Assembly (NCBI RefSeq): GCF_001642955.1 | Contig: NZ_LWSK01000064.1 | Span: 1 to 33,437 of the forward strand | From: Rubripirellula obstinata | GTDB taxonomy: Bacteria; Planctomycetota; Planctomycetia; Pirellulales; Pirellulaceae | Length of the DNA stretch: 33,437 nt | Reading direction: 5' to 3' | Part shown: in pieces, positions 27,316 to 33,437 of the stretch | How positions within the stretch are numbered: the stretch's first letter is position 1 | Layout of the letters: every line of letters begins with the position of its first letter | The notes under the pieces: generated by a model | What the model was told of the DNA's origin: nothing | The model's database searches: none | The model's input: only the letters and a program-made list of their open reading frames with translations | Translations under genes and position numbers: made by a program

Positions 27316-27890
27316 AGCCCCAGATGGGGCGACAGCACGGTGCCGTGGGTCCTGACCCACGGAATCAAACGAAGCAAAAACCGAAGCCCCGGATGGGGCG
27401 ACAGCACGGTGCCGTGGGTCTTGACCCACGGAGTCAAACGAAGCAAAAACCAAAGCCCCGGATGGGGCGAAAGCACGGTGCCGTGGGTCTTGACCCACGG
27501 AGTCAAAAGAAGCAAAAAACCGAAGCCCCGGATGGGGCGAAAGCACGGTGCCGTGGGTCTTGACCCACGGAGTCAAACGAAGCAAAAACCAAAGCCCCGG
27601 ATGGGGCGAAAGCACGGTGCCGTGGGTCTTGACCCACGGAGTCAAACGCAGCAAAACCGAAGCCCCGGATGGGGCGAAAGCACGGTGCCGTGGGTCTTGA
27701 CCCACGGAGTCAAACGAAGCAAAAAACCGAAGCCCCGGATGGGGCGAAAGCACGGTGCCGTGGGTCTTGACCCACGGAATCAAACGAAGCAAAAAACCGA
27801 AGCCCCGGATGGGGCGAAAGCACGGTGCCGTGGGTCTTGACCCACGGAATCAAACGAAGCAAAAACCGAAGCCCCGGATGGGGCGAAAGC
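27316..27890. repeat. 69-bp tandem repeat array, eight units plus a partial ninth
   Basis: Units start with AGCCCC at 27316, 27385, 27454, 27524, 27593, 27661, 27731, 27801 and 27870 (partial). Each holds a GCCCC-GGAT-GGGGC hairpin and an 8-bp CCGTGGGT/ACCCACGG hairpin with a 4-base loop, then a linker with an A-run. Unit length (68-70) varies only through A-run length (4-6). Base changes fall in loops and linker; the stems are unchanged in all eight full units. There are no unique spacers, so it is not CRISPR. The GCCCC-GGGGC hairpin also occurs alone at 28187-28200. Confidence 0.93.
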
Positions 27891-27903
27891 GATCAGACTT
27901 CGG

Positions 27904-28098
27904 CACTTCTCGGTGAGCGATACCTTTTAGGTTTCTGTAAGTTGCATATAGACCGTAATTTTCAAGGGACCCCACCTCTCAAGCCCCGCGGGAGAGGTCG
28001 AGCCAAAGCGAGGGAGAGAATTCGCAGCAACGCGCGCCACCTCCCGGCCGCCCGAACTCCCCCGCTGCGCGGTGCATCGTAGACTTCACCGAGAAGTG
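27904..28098. repeat. 195-bp segment bounded by 13-bp inverted repeats
   Basis: CACTTCTCGGTGA (27904-27916) and its exact complement at 28086-28098 flank a segment that includes a hairpin ACCTCTC/GAGAGGT (27974-27980, 27992-27998) and a C-rich stretch. It could be a MITE-like unit or chance pairing of two repeat ends. Confidence 0.45.
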
Positions 28099-28153
28099 TC
28101 CAAATTCCGGCTCTATTACCCCTCCGGGGCAAATCATGGTTTTGGTTTGATTA

Positions 28154-28200
28154 CCGGTGGCCAATGGCCACCGGCAGAGTGCTGACGCCCCATCCGGGGC
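28154..28200. repeat. Two small palindromes next to each other
   Basis: 28154-28174 reads as a perfect 10-bp-arm palindrome (CCGGTGGCCA around one A). 28187-28200 is GCCCCATCCGGGGC, the complement of the first hairpin of the 69-bp array unit. Confidence 0.75.
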
Positions 28201-28210
28201 TAAGTAAGCA

Positions 28211-28272
28211 CCGCGTTGGGCATCGCCCCGCGCGTTCGGGCCAGCACAACGCGCGGGGCGATGCCCACGCGG
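28211..28272. repeat. R1 palindrome, second full copy
   Basis: Arms 28211-28236 and 28248-28272 pair throughout except for one extra T in the left arm; the 11-base loop CGGGCCAGCAC is the reverse complement of most of the loop at 18390-18402. It lies 27 bp beyond the stop of the minus-strand DUF1559 gene. Confidence 0.9.
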
Positions 28273-28299
28273 TTAAACAAGCAAATGCTTCGCCTACTT

Positions 28300-29343
28300 T
28301 TACTCAGGTACACTGACCACTTCGTGACCCGCACGCGTTGATAGATTCTGCCAAAGCTCGCGATCAATCGAATCGTTCATAAAACGCACGCTGCCGTCCA
28401 GCATTCCAACTTGAACGCCGCCGGTGTGGTAAGAACGCGAAGTCACCGCTGCATAGGTCTTCGCCGGATCGCTTACATTTGAAGGTGTTTTGCCTTCGCG
28501 AAAATTGGTGAAGTCGATGTCGTAAACCGCACCACCGCTCTCGTGCAGCACCCGGGTGTTGGGCGTGAACGTGGTGGTGAAACCTGCTTGGTGCGAACGA
28601 CCATCGACCCACTCGGTGTGTCCAGTGTTCGTCTTGAAACTTCCACCAAGAGCACTGATCTCTGATTCAACCATCGGCATATTCAGATCGCCCGGCAGTT
28701 CAACGTCACGTAGATAAGGCGTCCATGATTTGACTTCGGCAAAGGCCAACGTGTTGCTGAGACCGTCCAGGCAATCGCGGAACTTACGAGTCTGTGCGGG
28801 AGTAAACGCTCCTTCGCCGACGATTTCGTCACCGATTCGATCAAAGTTGCCGGGATCGTAAACAAACCAAGTTCCGACGTTGGCGGCGTAGTTCATTGGA
28901 TAATGTTCAGGTCCGTCGTCACCGAGTCGCTGCGTGTCGCCGGGATCGCTTGGACACTGATACGCCGGCACTCGAAAACTGGACACGGGCAGCGTTTCAC
29001 CTGCGATCGTCAAAGTGGATGCGTCGTAGCCATCGGAAAAGTCGATCGCTGAATCCAAGGCCAAGCTTTCCAGGAACGGCAGGATCCGAGCTTGCAGCGA
29101 CCATCCGCTGCCGCTGTTGGCCGGCTTGGTCCAAACCGGCGGCAACTGACGCATCGCCGATTCGTAGTTATGAACCGCCAAAACGACTTGTTTCATATTG
29201 TTGGAACAGCTCATGCGTCGAGCCGCTTCACGAGCCGATTGAACGGCCGGCAATAGCAAACCAACCAAAATGCCGATGATGGCAATGACAACGAGCAATT
29301 CAACCAGCGTGAACCCAGAATGGGGACGATGCATCTTCTTCAT
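28300..29343 (-). CDS. DUF1559 protein with type IV prepilin-like N-terminus
   Basis: A planctomycete-expanded family of secreted or pseudopilin-like proteins of unknown function. The 347-residue product begins with a short basic leader, then GFTLVELLVVIAIIGIL (10-26), the prepilin peptidase site and N-terminal helix, followed by LLPAVQSAREAARRMSCSNN (29-48, with the family's conserved Cys-Asn-Asn area) and ends with the family closing motif GGVQVGMLDGSVRFMNDSID. The chromosomal neighbourhood includes gspE and gspF, compatible with processing and assembly by that machine, but no direct link is shown. The ATG at 29343 was chosen; a second ATG three codons later is also possible. Confidence 0.95.
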   Translation of the reverse strand: MKKMHRPHSGFTLVELLVVIAIIGILVGLLLPAVQSAREAARRMSCSNNMKQVVLAVHNYESAMRQLPPVWTKPANSGSGWSLQARILPFLESLALDSAIDFSDGYDASTLTIAGETLPVSSFRVPAYQCPSDPGDTQRLGDDGPEHYPMNYAANVGTWFVYDPGNFDRIGDEIVGEGAFTPAQTRKFRDCLDGLSNTLAFAEVKSWTPYLRDVELPGDLNMPMVESEISALGGSFKTNTGHTEWVDGRSHQAGFTTTFTPNTRVLHESGGAVYDIDFTNFREGKTPSNVSDPAKTYAAVTSRSYHTGGVQVGMLDGSVRFMNDSIDRELWQNLSTRAGHEVVSVPE

Positions 29344-29410
29344 AGCGATCTTTCAAAGCCGCTGCGGAAATTCGCAGCGATAGCCAAATAGAGAGGAGTG
29401 GAGAGTCCTG

Positions 29411-29443
29411 GCTGGCTGGCTTGCTGATCGCTGGCTGGCTTGC
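29411..29443. repeat. 14-bp direct repeat, 19-bp period
   Basis: GCTGGCTGGCTTGC occurs at 29411-29424 and 29430-29443, separated by TGATC. It lies about 70-100 bp upstream of the DUF1559 start, so it might be a regulator-binding site, but slippage of GCTG units is equally likely. Confidence 0.75.
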
Positions 29444-29597
29444 CTGAAAGTGATTTCGGTTATTGAGAATCACTTGCAAGAAGGAGAGGTTATGTGCCGT
29501 TTGGGGTCTGCACAAGCTTGATTTGGGCTTTTTCAGTGAATAAATCTATCCAAAGGATTCAGGAAAGCTATTCAGTTGCTTTCGGCCGTATTAGATC

Positions 29598-29630
29598 TAG
29601 GCCGTAGTGAACGGAGCGAAGTACGGCCTA
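29598..29630. repeat. R2-family hairpin, short form
   Basis: TAGGCCGTA (29598-29606) pairs with TACGGCCTA (29622-29630) around a 15-base loop GTGAACGGAGCGAAG, which resembles the inner part of the 16837-16910 palindrome. Confidence 0.75.
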
Positions 29631-29744
29631 CTTCTACTGCACCGCTTTTGCAGGTGCTTGTCCTCCATCGTCGTTTCTGACCAACCAGACTACAATCTCG
29701 GCCAATCTCATCTGTCACGAATCGCAACGACCGACTTTCGCCTT

Positions 29745-31784
29745 ATGAACCGACGCCTTTTAGTCACCAGCGCCCTGCCATACGCCAACGGTCCGATTCA
29801 TATCGGGCACCTGGTGGAATACTTGCAAACCGATATTTGGGTGCGATTCCAGAAACTGATTGGCAATCGTTGCCTTTACATGTGTGCGGATGACACGCAT
29901 GGAACCGCGATCATGATTCGTGCTCGGAAAGAGGGGCGTAGCGAGGAAGAGCTGATCGCCGACATGAGCCAAGCCCACCAACGTGATTTCGCGGGCTTTG
30001 GAATCGAGTTTGACCATTACGGCAGCACCAACAGCGACGAAAATCGCGACCTTTGCGGGCAGTTCTGGAAGTCCTTGCGGGCCGCCGATTTGGTGACCGA
30101 GCGATCGATCGAGCAATTGTACGACCCCGAAGCAGAAACGTTTTTGGCGGATCGCTTTGTCCGCGGAACCTGTCCTCATTGCGGTCTGACCGATCAAGCC
30201 GGCGACAACTGTAACAACGGCCACACCTACAGCCCCGCGGAATTGATTGATCCCAAGAGCACGTTAAGCGGTGCCACTCCGGTGCTTCGCGAGGCGACTC
30301 ATTTATTCGTTCAGCTTGAAAAGCTGCATGGGTTTTTGAACGAATGGGTGGATCAATCGGGTGCGTTGCAGACCGAGATCGCGAACTACTTGAAGGGGCA
30401 TTTCCTTTCAGACGATCTTCGCGATTGGGACATCAGCCGTCCGGCACCCTACTTTGGTTTCGAGATTCCCGACGCCCCGGGAAACTACTGGTACGTTTGG
30501 TTCGATGCACCGATCGGTTACGTCGCGACAACTCAGCAATGGTGTGACGCAAACAACGAAAAGCTTGCTGATTGGTGGAACAGTGAAGACACCGAAATCC
30601 ATCACTTCATCGGCAAGGACATCACCTACTTTCACACGCTGTTTTGGCCGGGCATGTTAAAAACGGCTGGATTCTCGTTGCCAACCAAAGTTCATATTCA
30701 TGGTTTCCTCACCATCAACGGCGAGAAGATGTCCAAGAGCACGGGCACCTTCATCGCAGCGGAAACCTTCCTAAAGCATTCCAACCCTGCTTACCTGCGG
30801 TACTTCTACGCGTCCAAGCTAACGCCTCGGGTGGAAGATCTGGATTTGTCGATGGATGAGTTTGTCGACAAGGTCAACAGCGACTTGGTTGGCAAGGTCG
30901 TCAATCTGGCCAGCCGGGTTGGCAAGTTTGCAAACTCCACCGGGCTTTCGGAAACCTACCCGGACGATGGCGGGCTTTTCGTCAACGCAGCCGCAGCCGG
31001 TGAAAAGATCGCCGAAGCTTACGAAGCATGTGATTACGCCCGAGCGATGCGGTTGATCATGGAATTGGCTGACGCGGCCAACCCATTCGTCGAACATGCC
31101 AAGCCTTGGGAAATGAAGAAAGACGAAACTCGCCAGGATGAACTGCGAGACGTCTGCACGGTTGCACTGAACCTGTTTAGGCAATTAGCAATCTATTTGT
31201 CACCGGTGCTTCCCGAATTGGCTGACCAGTGCGGCGAATTGCTGGGTGAAAAAATTGTTAGCTGGGATCAGAGTCAAAGTCCGCTTCTGGGTTGCCAGCC
31301 CGCGAAGTTCAAACGAATGTTAGATCGAGTTCAAAAAGAAAGTTTAGAAAAGATGATTGAAGAAAGTAAAGACAACGCGGCCGACGACCAAAACGCCGTT
31401 ACCGCGAATCCGTTCAACGACTCTGATGCTCCGTTGAAAGAGGAACCGCTTGCCGATGAAATCACGATCGATGAATTCGCCAAGGTTGACCTTCGCGTGG
31501 CTCGGGTGATCACCGCCGAGCACGTGCCTGAGGCAAACAAGCTGTTGAAATTGACGCTTAGCCTTGGTGGCGAAGAACGTCGTCAGGTGTTTGCCGGAAT
31601 CAAAGCGGCGTATGAACCCGAAGCATTGGTCGGAAAACTGGTCGTGATGGTCGCCAACTTGAAGCCACGCAAAATGCGATTTGGAATGAGCGAGGGAATG
31701 GTGGCGGCGTCAGGCCCCGGTGGCGCGGACGTCTTCATCCTGGGCGTCGATGAGGGGGCTCAACCAGGCCAGCGAGTTCACTGA
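29745..31784 (+). CDS. metG: Methionyl-tRNA synthetase
   Basis: Charges tRNA-Met with methionine. The 679-residue protein matches the E. coli-type enzyme: the HIGH motif in [10 protein letters not shown] (13-22), KMSKS in [13 protein letters not shown], and a C-terminal Trbp111-like tRNA-binding OB domain (about 580-679; [35 protein letters not shown]). The zinc-knob reads [18 protein letters not shown]: Cys143, Cys146 and Cys156 are kept, but the fourth Cys of the E. coli CxxC pair is absent, with His160 nearby. The ATG at 29745 is chosen because [17 protein letters not shown] aligns with family starts; the in-frame sequence before it includes an R2 hairpin. The next two genes follow closely on the same strand. 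Confidence 0.97.
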   Translation: MNRRLLVTSALPYANGPIHIGHLVEYLQTDIWVRFQKLIGNRCLYMCADDTHGTAIMIRARKEGRSEEELIADMSQAHQRDFAGFGIEFDHYGSTNSDENRDLCGQFWKSLRAADLVTERSIEQLYDPEAETFLADRFVRGTCPHCGLTDQAGDNCNNGHTYSPAELIDPKSTLSGATPVLREATHLFVQLEKLHGFLNEWVDQSGALQTEIANYLKGHFLSDDLRDWDISRPAPYFGFEIPDAPGNYWYVWFDAPIGYVATTQQWCDANNEKLADWWNSEDTEIHHFIGKDITYFHTLFWPGMLKTAGFSLPTKVHIHGFLTINGEKMSKSTGTFIAAETFLKHSNPAYLRYFYASKLTPRVEDLDLSMDEFVDKVNSDLVGKVVNLASRVGKFANSTGLSETYPDDGGLFVNAAAAGEKIAEAYEACDYARAMRLIMELADAANPFVEHAKPWEMKKDETRQDELRDVCTVALNLFRQLAIYLSPVLPELADQCGELLGEKIVSWDQSQSPLLGCQPAKFKRMLDRVQKESLEKMIEESKDNAADDQNAVTANPFNDSDAPLKEEPLADEITIDEFAKVDLRVARVITAEHVPEANKLLKLTLSLGGEERRQVFAGIKAAYEPEALVGKLVVMVANLKPRKMRFGMSEGMVAASGPGGADVFILGVDEGAQPGQRVH

Positions 31785-31826
31785 TCTAGCGAGTTCACTG
31801 ATGCTGCCTGAACGGGTTCTATCGTT

Positions 31827-32663
31827 TTGATTTCACCTCAAACTTTCCGGCGTTACCTGCTCGACCGCATGGTGCTGCGTCCCAGTCGTGATGCCTTGGA
31901 CCCGGGCACTCAACAGAGGATGACCGTCGCGGTTGGTGGGCATGCGATTGAGTATTTCAGCCATCGGTTTGGTGTCGAAAAAGATAAGCATGACCTGGTG
32001 GTCGTCAAGTTCCCAGGCACATCAGGAAGAGCCGAGCGATCGAGCGTGTTTCCTGGAAATCTACTGCGTGGCACCTCCGCAGGCGACGTTTCAGGGTTAG
32101 TGCTGACGTGGAATCCGCCCGGTTACGGTGGAAGCGGCGGTCGCCCAAGCTTGTCAGGAATGCCGGCGGCAGCCACAAGCTTTTTTGACGCCGTTCTCAA
32201 TCGGCACGCGGCTGACGCAACCCTCTGGCTTTGCGGAAATAGCCTCGGGTGCAACCCGGCGTTACACTTGGCGGCAAATGATCGAAAACAAAGAATTGCC
32301 GGATTGATTCTTCGAAACCCACCACCTTTGATTCCAGTGGTCAAGCGAATCGCAAAAAAGTATCCGATGGGAAAGTACATTGACCCGATCGTCGACAGCT
32401 TGATTGACGAGATGAACGCAGAGTTCACCGCACCGCTGGCAAAAACACCAGCGGTCTTTCTAAAATCGATGTCAGATACACTGGTGCCACCGAAATTACA
32501 GGATCGATTGATCAGCGGTTACGGTGGTCCAAACCAAGTTGTTTCCATGGAAGGCTTAGAACATGATGGCGTTCCGACCGATGATCATGAGCGGTTGATT
32601 TCGCAATCGCTGGTTTGGCTATGGGAGCAAAGATTAATTTCCCAACCTCTGAGTACTTCTTGA
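31827..32663 (+). CDS. Alpha/beta hydrolase
   Basis: A serine hydrolase of unknown substrate. Nucleophile elbow CGNSLGCNPAL puts Ser139 in a GxSxG (GNSLG); Asp217 (MSDTLVPP) and His246 (EHDG) complete a plausible triad; an oxyanion region sits around GTSGRAERS, and NPPGYGGSGGRPS (96-108) is a flexible loop typical of this fold. No signal peptide is evident. Start is TTG at 31827 (a stop lies shortly upstream in frame) or ATG at 31869; the sequence LLDRMVLRPSRDALD spans both, so the longer form is slightly favoured. It begins 42 bp after metG and its stop shares one base with the acetyltransferase start. Confidence 0.85.
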   Translation: MISPQTFRRYLLDRMVLRPSRDALDPGTQQRMTVAVGGHAIEYFSHRFGVEKDKHDLVVVKFPGTSGRAERSSVFPGNLLRGTSAGDVSGLVLTWNPPGYGGSGGRPSLSGMPAAATSFFDAVLNRHAADATLWLCGNSLGCNPALHLAANDRKQRIAGLILRNPPPLIPVVKRIAKKYPMGKYIDPIVDSLIDEMNAEFTAPLAKTPAVFLKSMSDTLVPPKLQDRLISGYGGPNQVVSMEGLEHDGVPTDDHERLISQSLVWLWEQRLISQPLSTS

Positions 32664-33160
32664 TGATCATTCGTCAGGCACATGATCGTGATGCGGACTG
32701 CATCGCGTCGATTTACAACCACTATGTCCGCATTGGTGGAGCCACGTTTGATAAAGATCCTTGGACGATTGGCCAAACACGCCAGCTCTTAAATGGCAGC
32801 GACAGTGGACTGTGGGTGGTCGCATGCCAGAATGAAGACTCTCTTTCAAGCCAGCTTGATGGCTGGGCATCCGCACGTCCGTTTAGCGTTCGACACGGCT
32901 ATCGCTTTTCATTGGAAAGCGCCGTTTACGTCAACGATCAATCCAAGCGACGGGGCATCGGCCGCCAGTTGATGGAAGCGCTCATCGAAACTTGCCAGCA
33001 GCAATCGATCCACTACTTGATGGCCCGCATTGTCGCCGGCAACGAAGGGAGTATCGACTTTCATCGACGACTCGGCTACGAAGTGATCGGCACGCAAAAA
33101 GAGGTTGGCCACATGGACGACCAATGGCTAGATGTCGTACTGCTACAAAAGCTGCTTTAA
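32663..33160 (+). CDS. GNAT acetyltransferase, PAT/MnaT-like
   Basis: An acetyl-CoA-dependent N-acetyltransferase similar to phosphinothricin/methionine sulfoximine acetyltransferases, probably acting on an amino acid or a related small amine. The 165-residue product starts MIIRQAHDRDADCIASIYNHYV as in that group (quoted part: IRQAHDRDADCIASIYNHY), has the acetyl-CoA loop KRRGIGRQLMEAL (95-107) and the closing NEGSIDFHRRLGYEVIG segment. The ATG at 32663 overlaps the hydrolase stop in TGATG (stop 32661-32663), a classical coupling arrangement. An upstream in-frame ATG at 32615 would lie inside the hydrolase gene and adds residues unlike the family. Confidence 0.9.
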   Translation: MIIRQAHDRDADCIASIYNHYVRIGGATFDKDPWTIGQTRQLLNGSDSGLWVVACQNEDSLSSQLDGWASARPFSVRHGYRFSLESAVYVNDQSKRRGIGRQLMEALIETCQQQSIHYLMARIVAGNEGSIDFHRRLGYEVIGTQKEVGHMDDQWLDVVLLQKLL

Positions 33161-33185
33161 GAACTCCTATTGATGATCCTTAAAC

Positions 33186-33218
33186 GTAGGCCGTAGCGAG
33201 CCATAGCGAGTTACGGCA
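33186..33218 (+). repeat. Repeat family R2 arm, diverged
   Basis: GTAGGCCGTAGCGAG followed by CCATAGCGAGTTACGGCA is a variant of one arm of the 16837-16910 palindrome; a partial second arm (TGCCGTAAGG) follows at 33229-33239. Confidence 0.7.
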
Positions 33219-33237
33219 ACATTGCGCACTGCCGTAA

Positions 33238-33347
33238 GGAACGTACGACTTTTTAGAGTCGCCTTTCGCTCGGGACGTCGCATCAGTTACTGCGTGTTAG
33301 GCCCGGAGGGCCGGCAGCTCCCTGCCGGGTGCGCGAGCACCCGGATG
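33238..33347. repeat. 110-bp dispersed repeat, right copy (inverted)
   Basis: It is the reverse complement of 1-110 with about six mismatches, and both hairpins are kept. It starts 78 bp past the acetyltransferase stop. Confidence 0.85.
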
Positions 33348-33352
33348 GCTGC

Positions 33353-33437
33353 CCCACGCCGTGAAGAGTTTTGGTCCCGGAAAACACGGTTTAGTTCGTT
33401 TAGCCGCGTGGGCATCGCCCCGCGCGTTACGCCCCGC
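33353..33437. repeat. R1 palindrome copy with linker, cut by the window end
   Basis: ACGCCGTGAAGAGTTTTGG (linker, 33356-33374) is followed by GTTTAGCCGCGTGGGCATCG (about 33398-33417) and the R1 left arm continuing to the last base. It is the reverse orientation of 130-172 and of the 18403-18473 block. The second arm would lie outside the window. Confidence 0.75.

Larger units (their letters stand above)
27211..28299. other. About 1.1-kb noncoding repeat block
   Basis: No believable gene. From left to right: short unique sequence, a half R1 arm (about 27291-27310), the 69-bp tandem array (27316-27890), a stretch bounded by 13-bp inverted repeats (27904-28098), small hairpins at 28154-28200, and a complete R1 palindrome (28211-28272) next to the DUF1559 gene. 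Frames that stay open through the array on both strands follow from its 69-base period (23 codons) and lack of stops. Confidence 0.8.
29344..29744. other. 401-bp intergenic region between divergent genes
   Basis: No gene seen. It contains a 14-bp direct repeat GCTGGCTGGCTTGC (29411-29424 and 29430-29443) and an R2-type hairpin (29598-29630). Promoters for the DUF1559 gene and metG must be here but are not assigned. Confidence 0.6.

Noticed and set aside
27292-27840. Long open frames on both strands through the 69-bp array, coding for 23-residue repeats
   Set aside because: They exist because the unit is mostly a multiple of three and lacks stops; they switch frame where the A-run changes length, have no ribosome site, and appear equally on both strands.
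27316-27890. CRISPR array
   Set aside because: The whole 69-bp unit repeats with no unique spacers, and no cas genes are present in the window.
29607-29744. Upstream extension of the MetRS frame
   Set aside because: The extension starts within a repeat hairpin and has no match to MetRS N-termini; the ATG at 29745 aligns with the family start.

Overview
The window looks like chromosomal DNA of a planctomycete, most likely a Pirellulaceae member close to Rhodopirellula. The basis is a DUF1559 prepilin-like protein, a very long secreted protease with the planctomycete LEPR-XLL-type N-terminus and a C-terminal dockerin-like region, a membrane-anchored Hanks kinase with the N-terminal extension I associate with planctomycetes, and long intergenic gaps full of palindromic repeats. 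I see no phage, transposase, CRISPR array, rRNA or tRNA. The genus is an inference from recall; no search was run.

Layout. 1-237: dispersed repeats. 238-3860 (minus): class II fructose-bisphosphate aldolase, then a tightly packed set (acidic tail-anchored mini-protein, biotin-protein ligase, AMP-forming acyl-CoA-synthetase-like enzyme) with touching or overlapping ends. 4294-5986 (plus): small hypothetical, orphan ParA ATPase, YaiI/UPF0178 protein. 6062-7387 (minus): GT4 glycosyltransferase, divergent from a ROK sugar kinase and LepA (7561-10391). 10632-19305 (minus): giant subtilisin-like protease, Pro/Gly-rich beta-barrel protein, membrane M48 peptidase and methionine aminopeptidase, separated by repeats. 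19611-25474 (plus): a probable type II secretion/type IV pilus operon made of a secretin-N-domain protein without a barrel, a GspE/PilB ATPase and a GspF/PilC platform protein. 25612-27210 (minus): membrane Ser/Thr kinase. 27211-28299: a noncoding repeat block with a 69-bp tandem array. 28300-29343 (minus): DUF1559 protein. 29745-33160 (plus): methionyl-tRNA synthetase, an alpha/beta hydrolase and a GNAT acetyltransferase, the last two sharing one base.

How the genes fit. The gspE/gspF/secretin-N cluster and the DUF1559 prepilin-like protein probably belong to the same class of envelope machinery. The protease and the beta-barrel protein are likely envelope or secreted products. The rest is core metabolism and translation (fba, birA, lepA, map, metG).

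The most unusual material is structural: near-identical 110-bp elements in inverted orientation at the two window ends; a 69-bp tandem array whose sequence changes avoid the hairpin stems; a G-free heptamer-repeat leader in front of gspF; a cluster of CTGAC/GTCAG pentamers upstream of the secretin-N gene; and a protease in which a P-domain-like module appears to be inserted inside an SdrB-like domain, twice. I did not find a clearly new multi-gene system.
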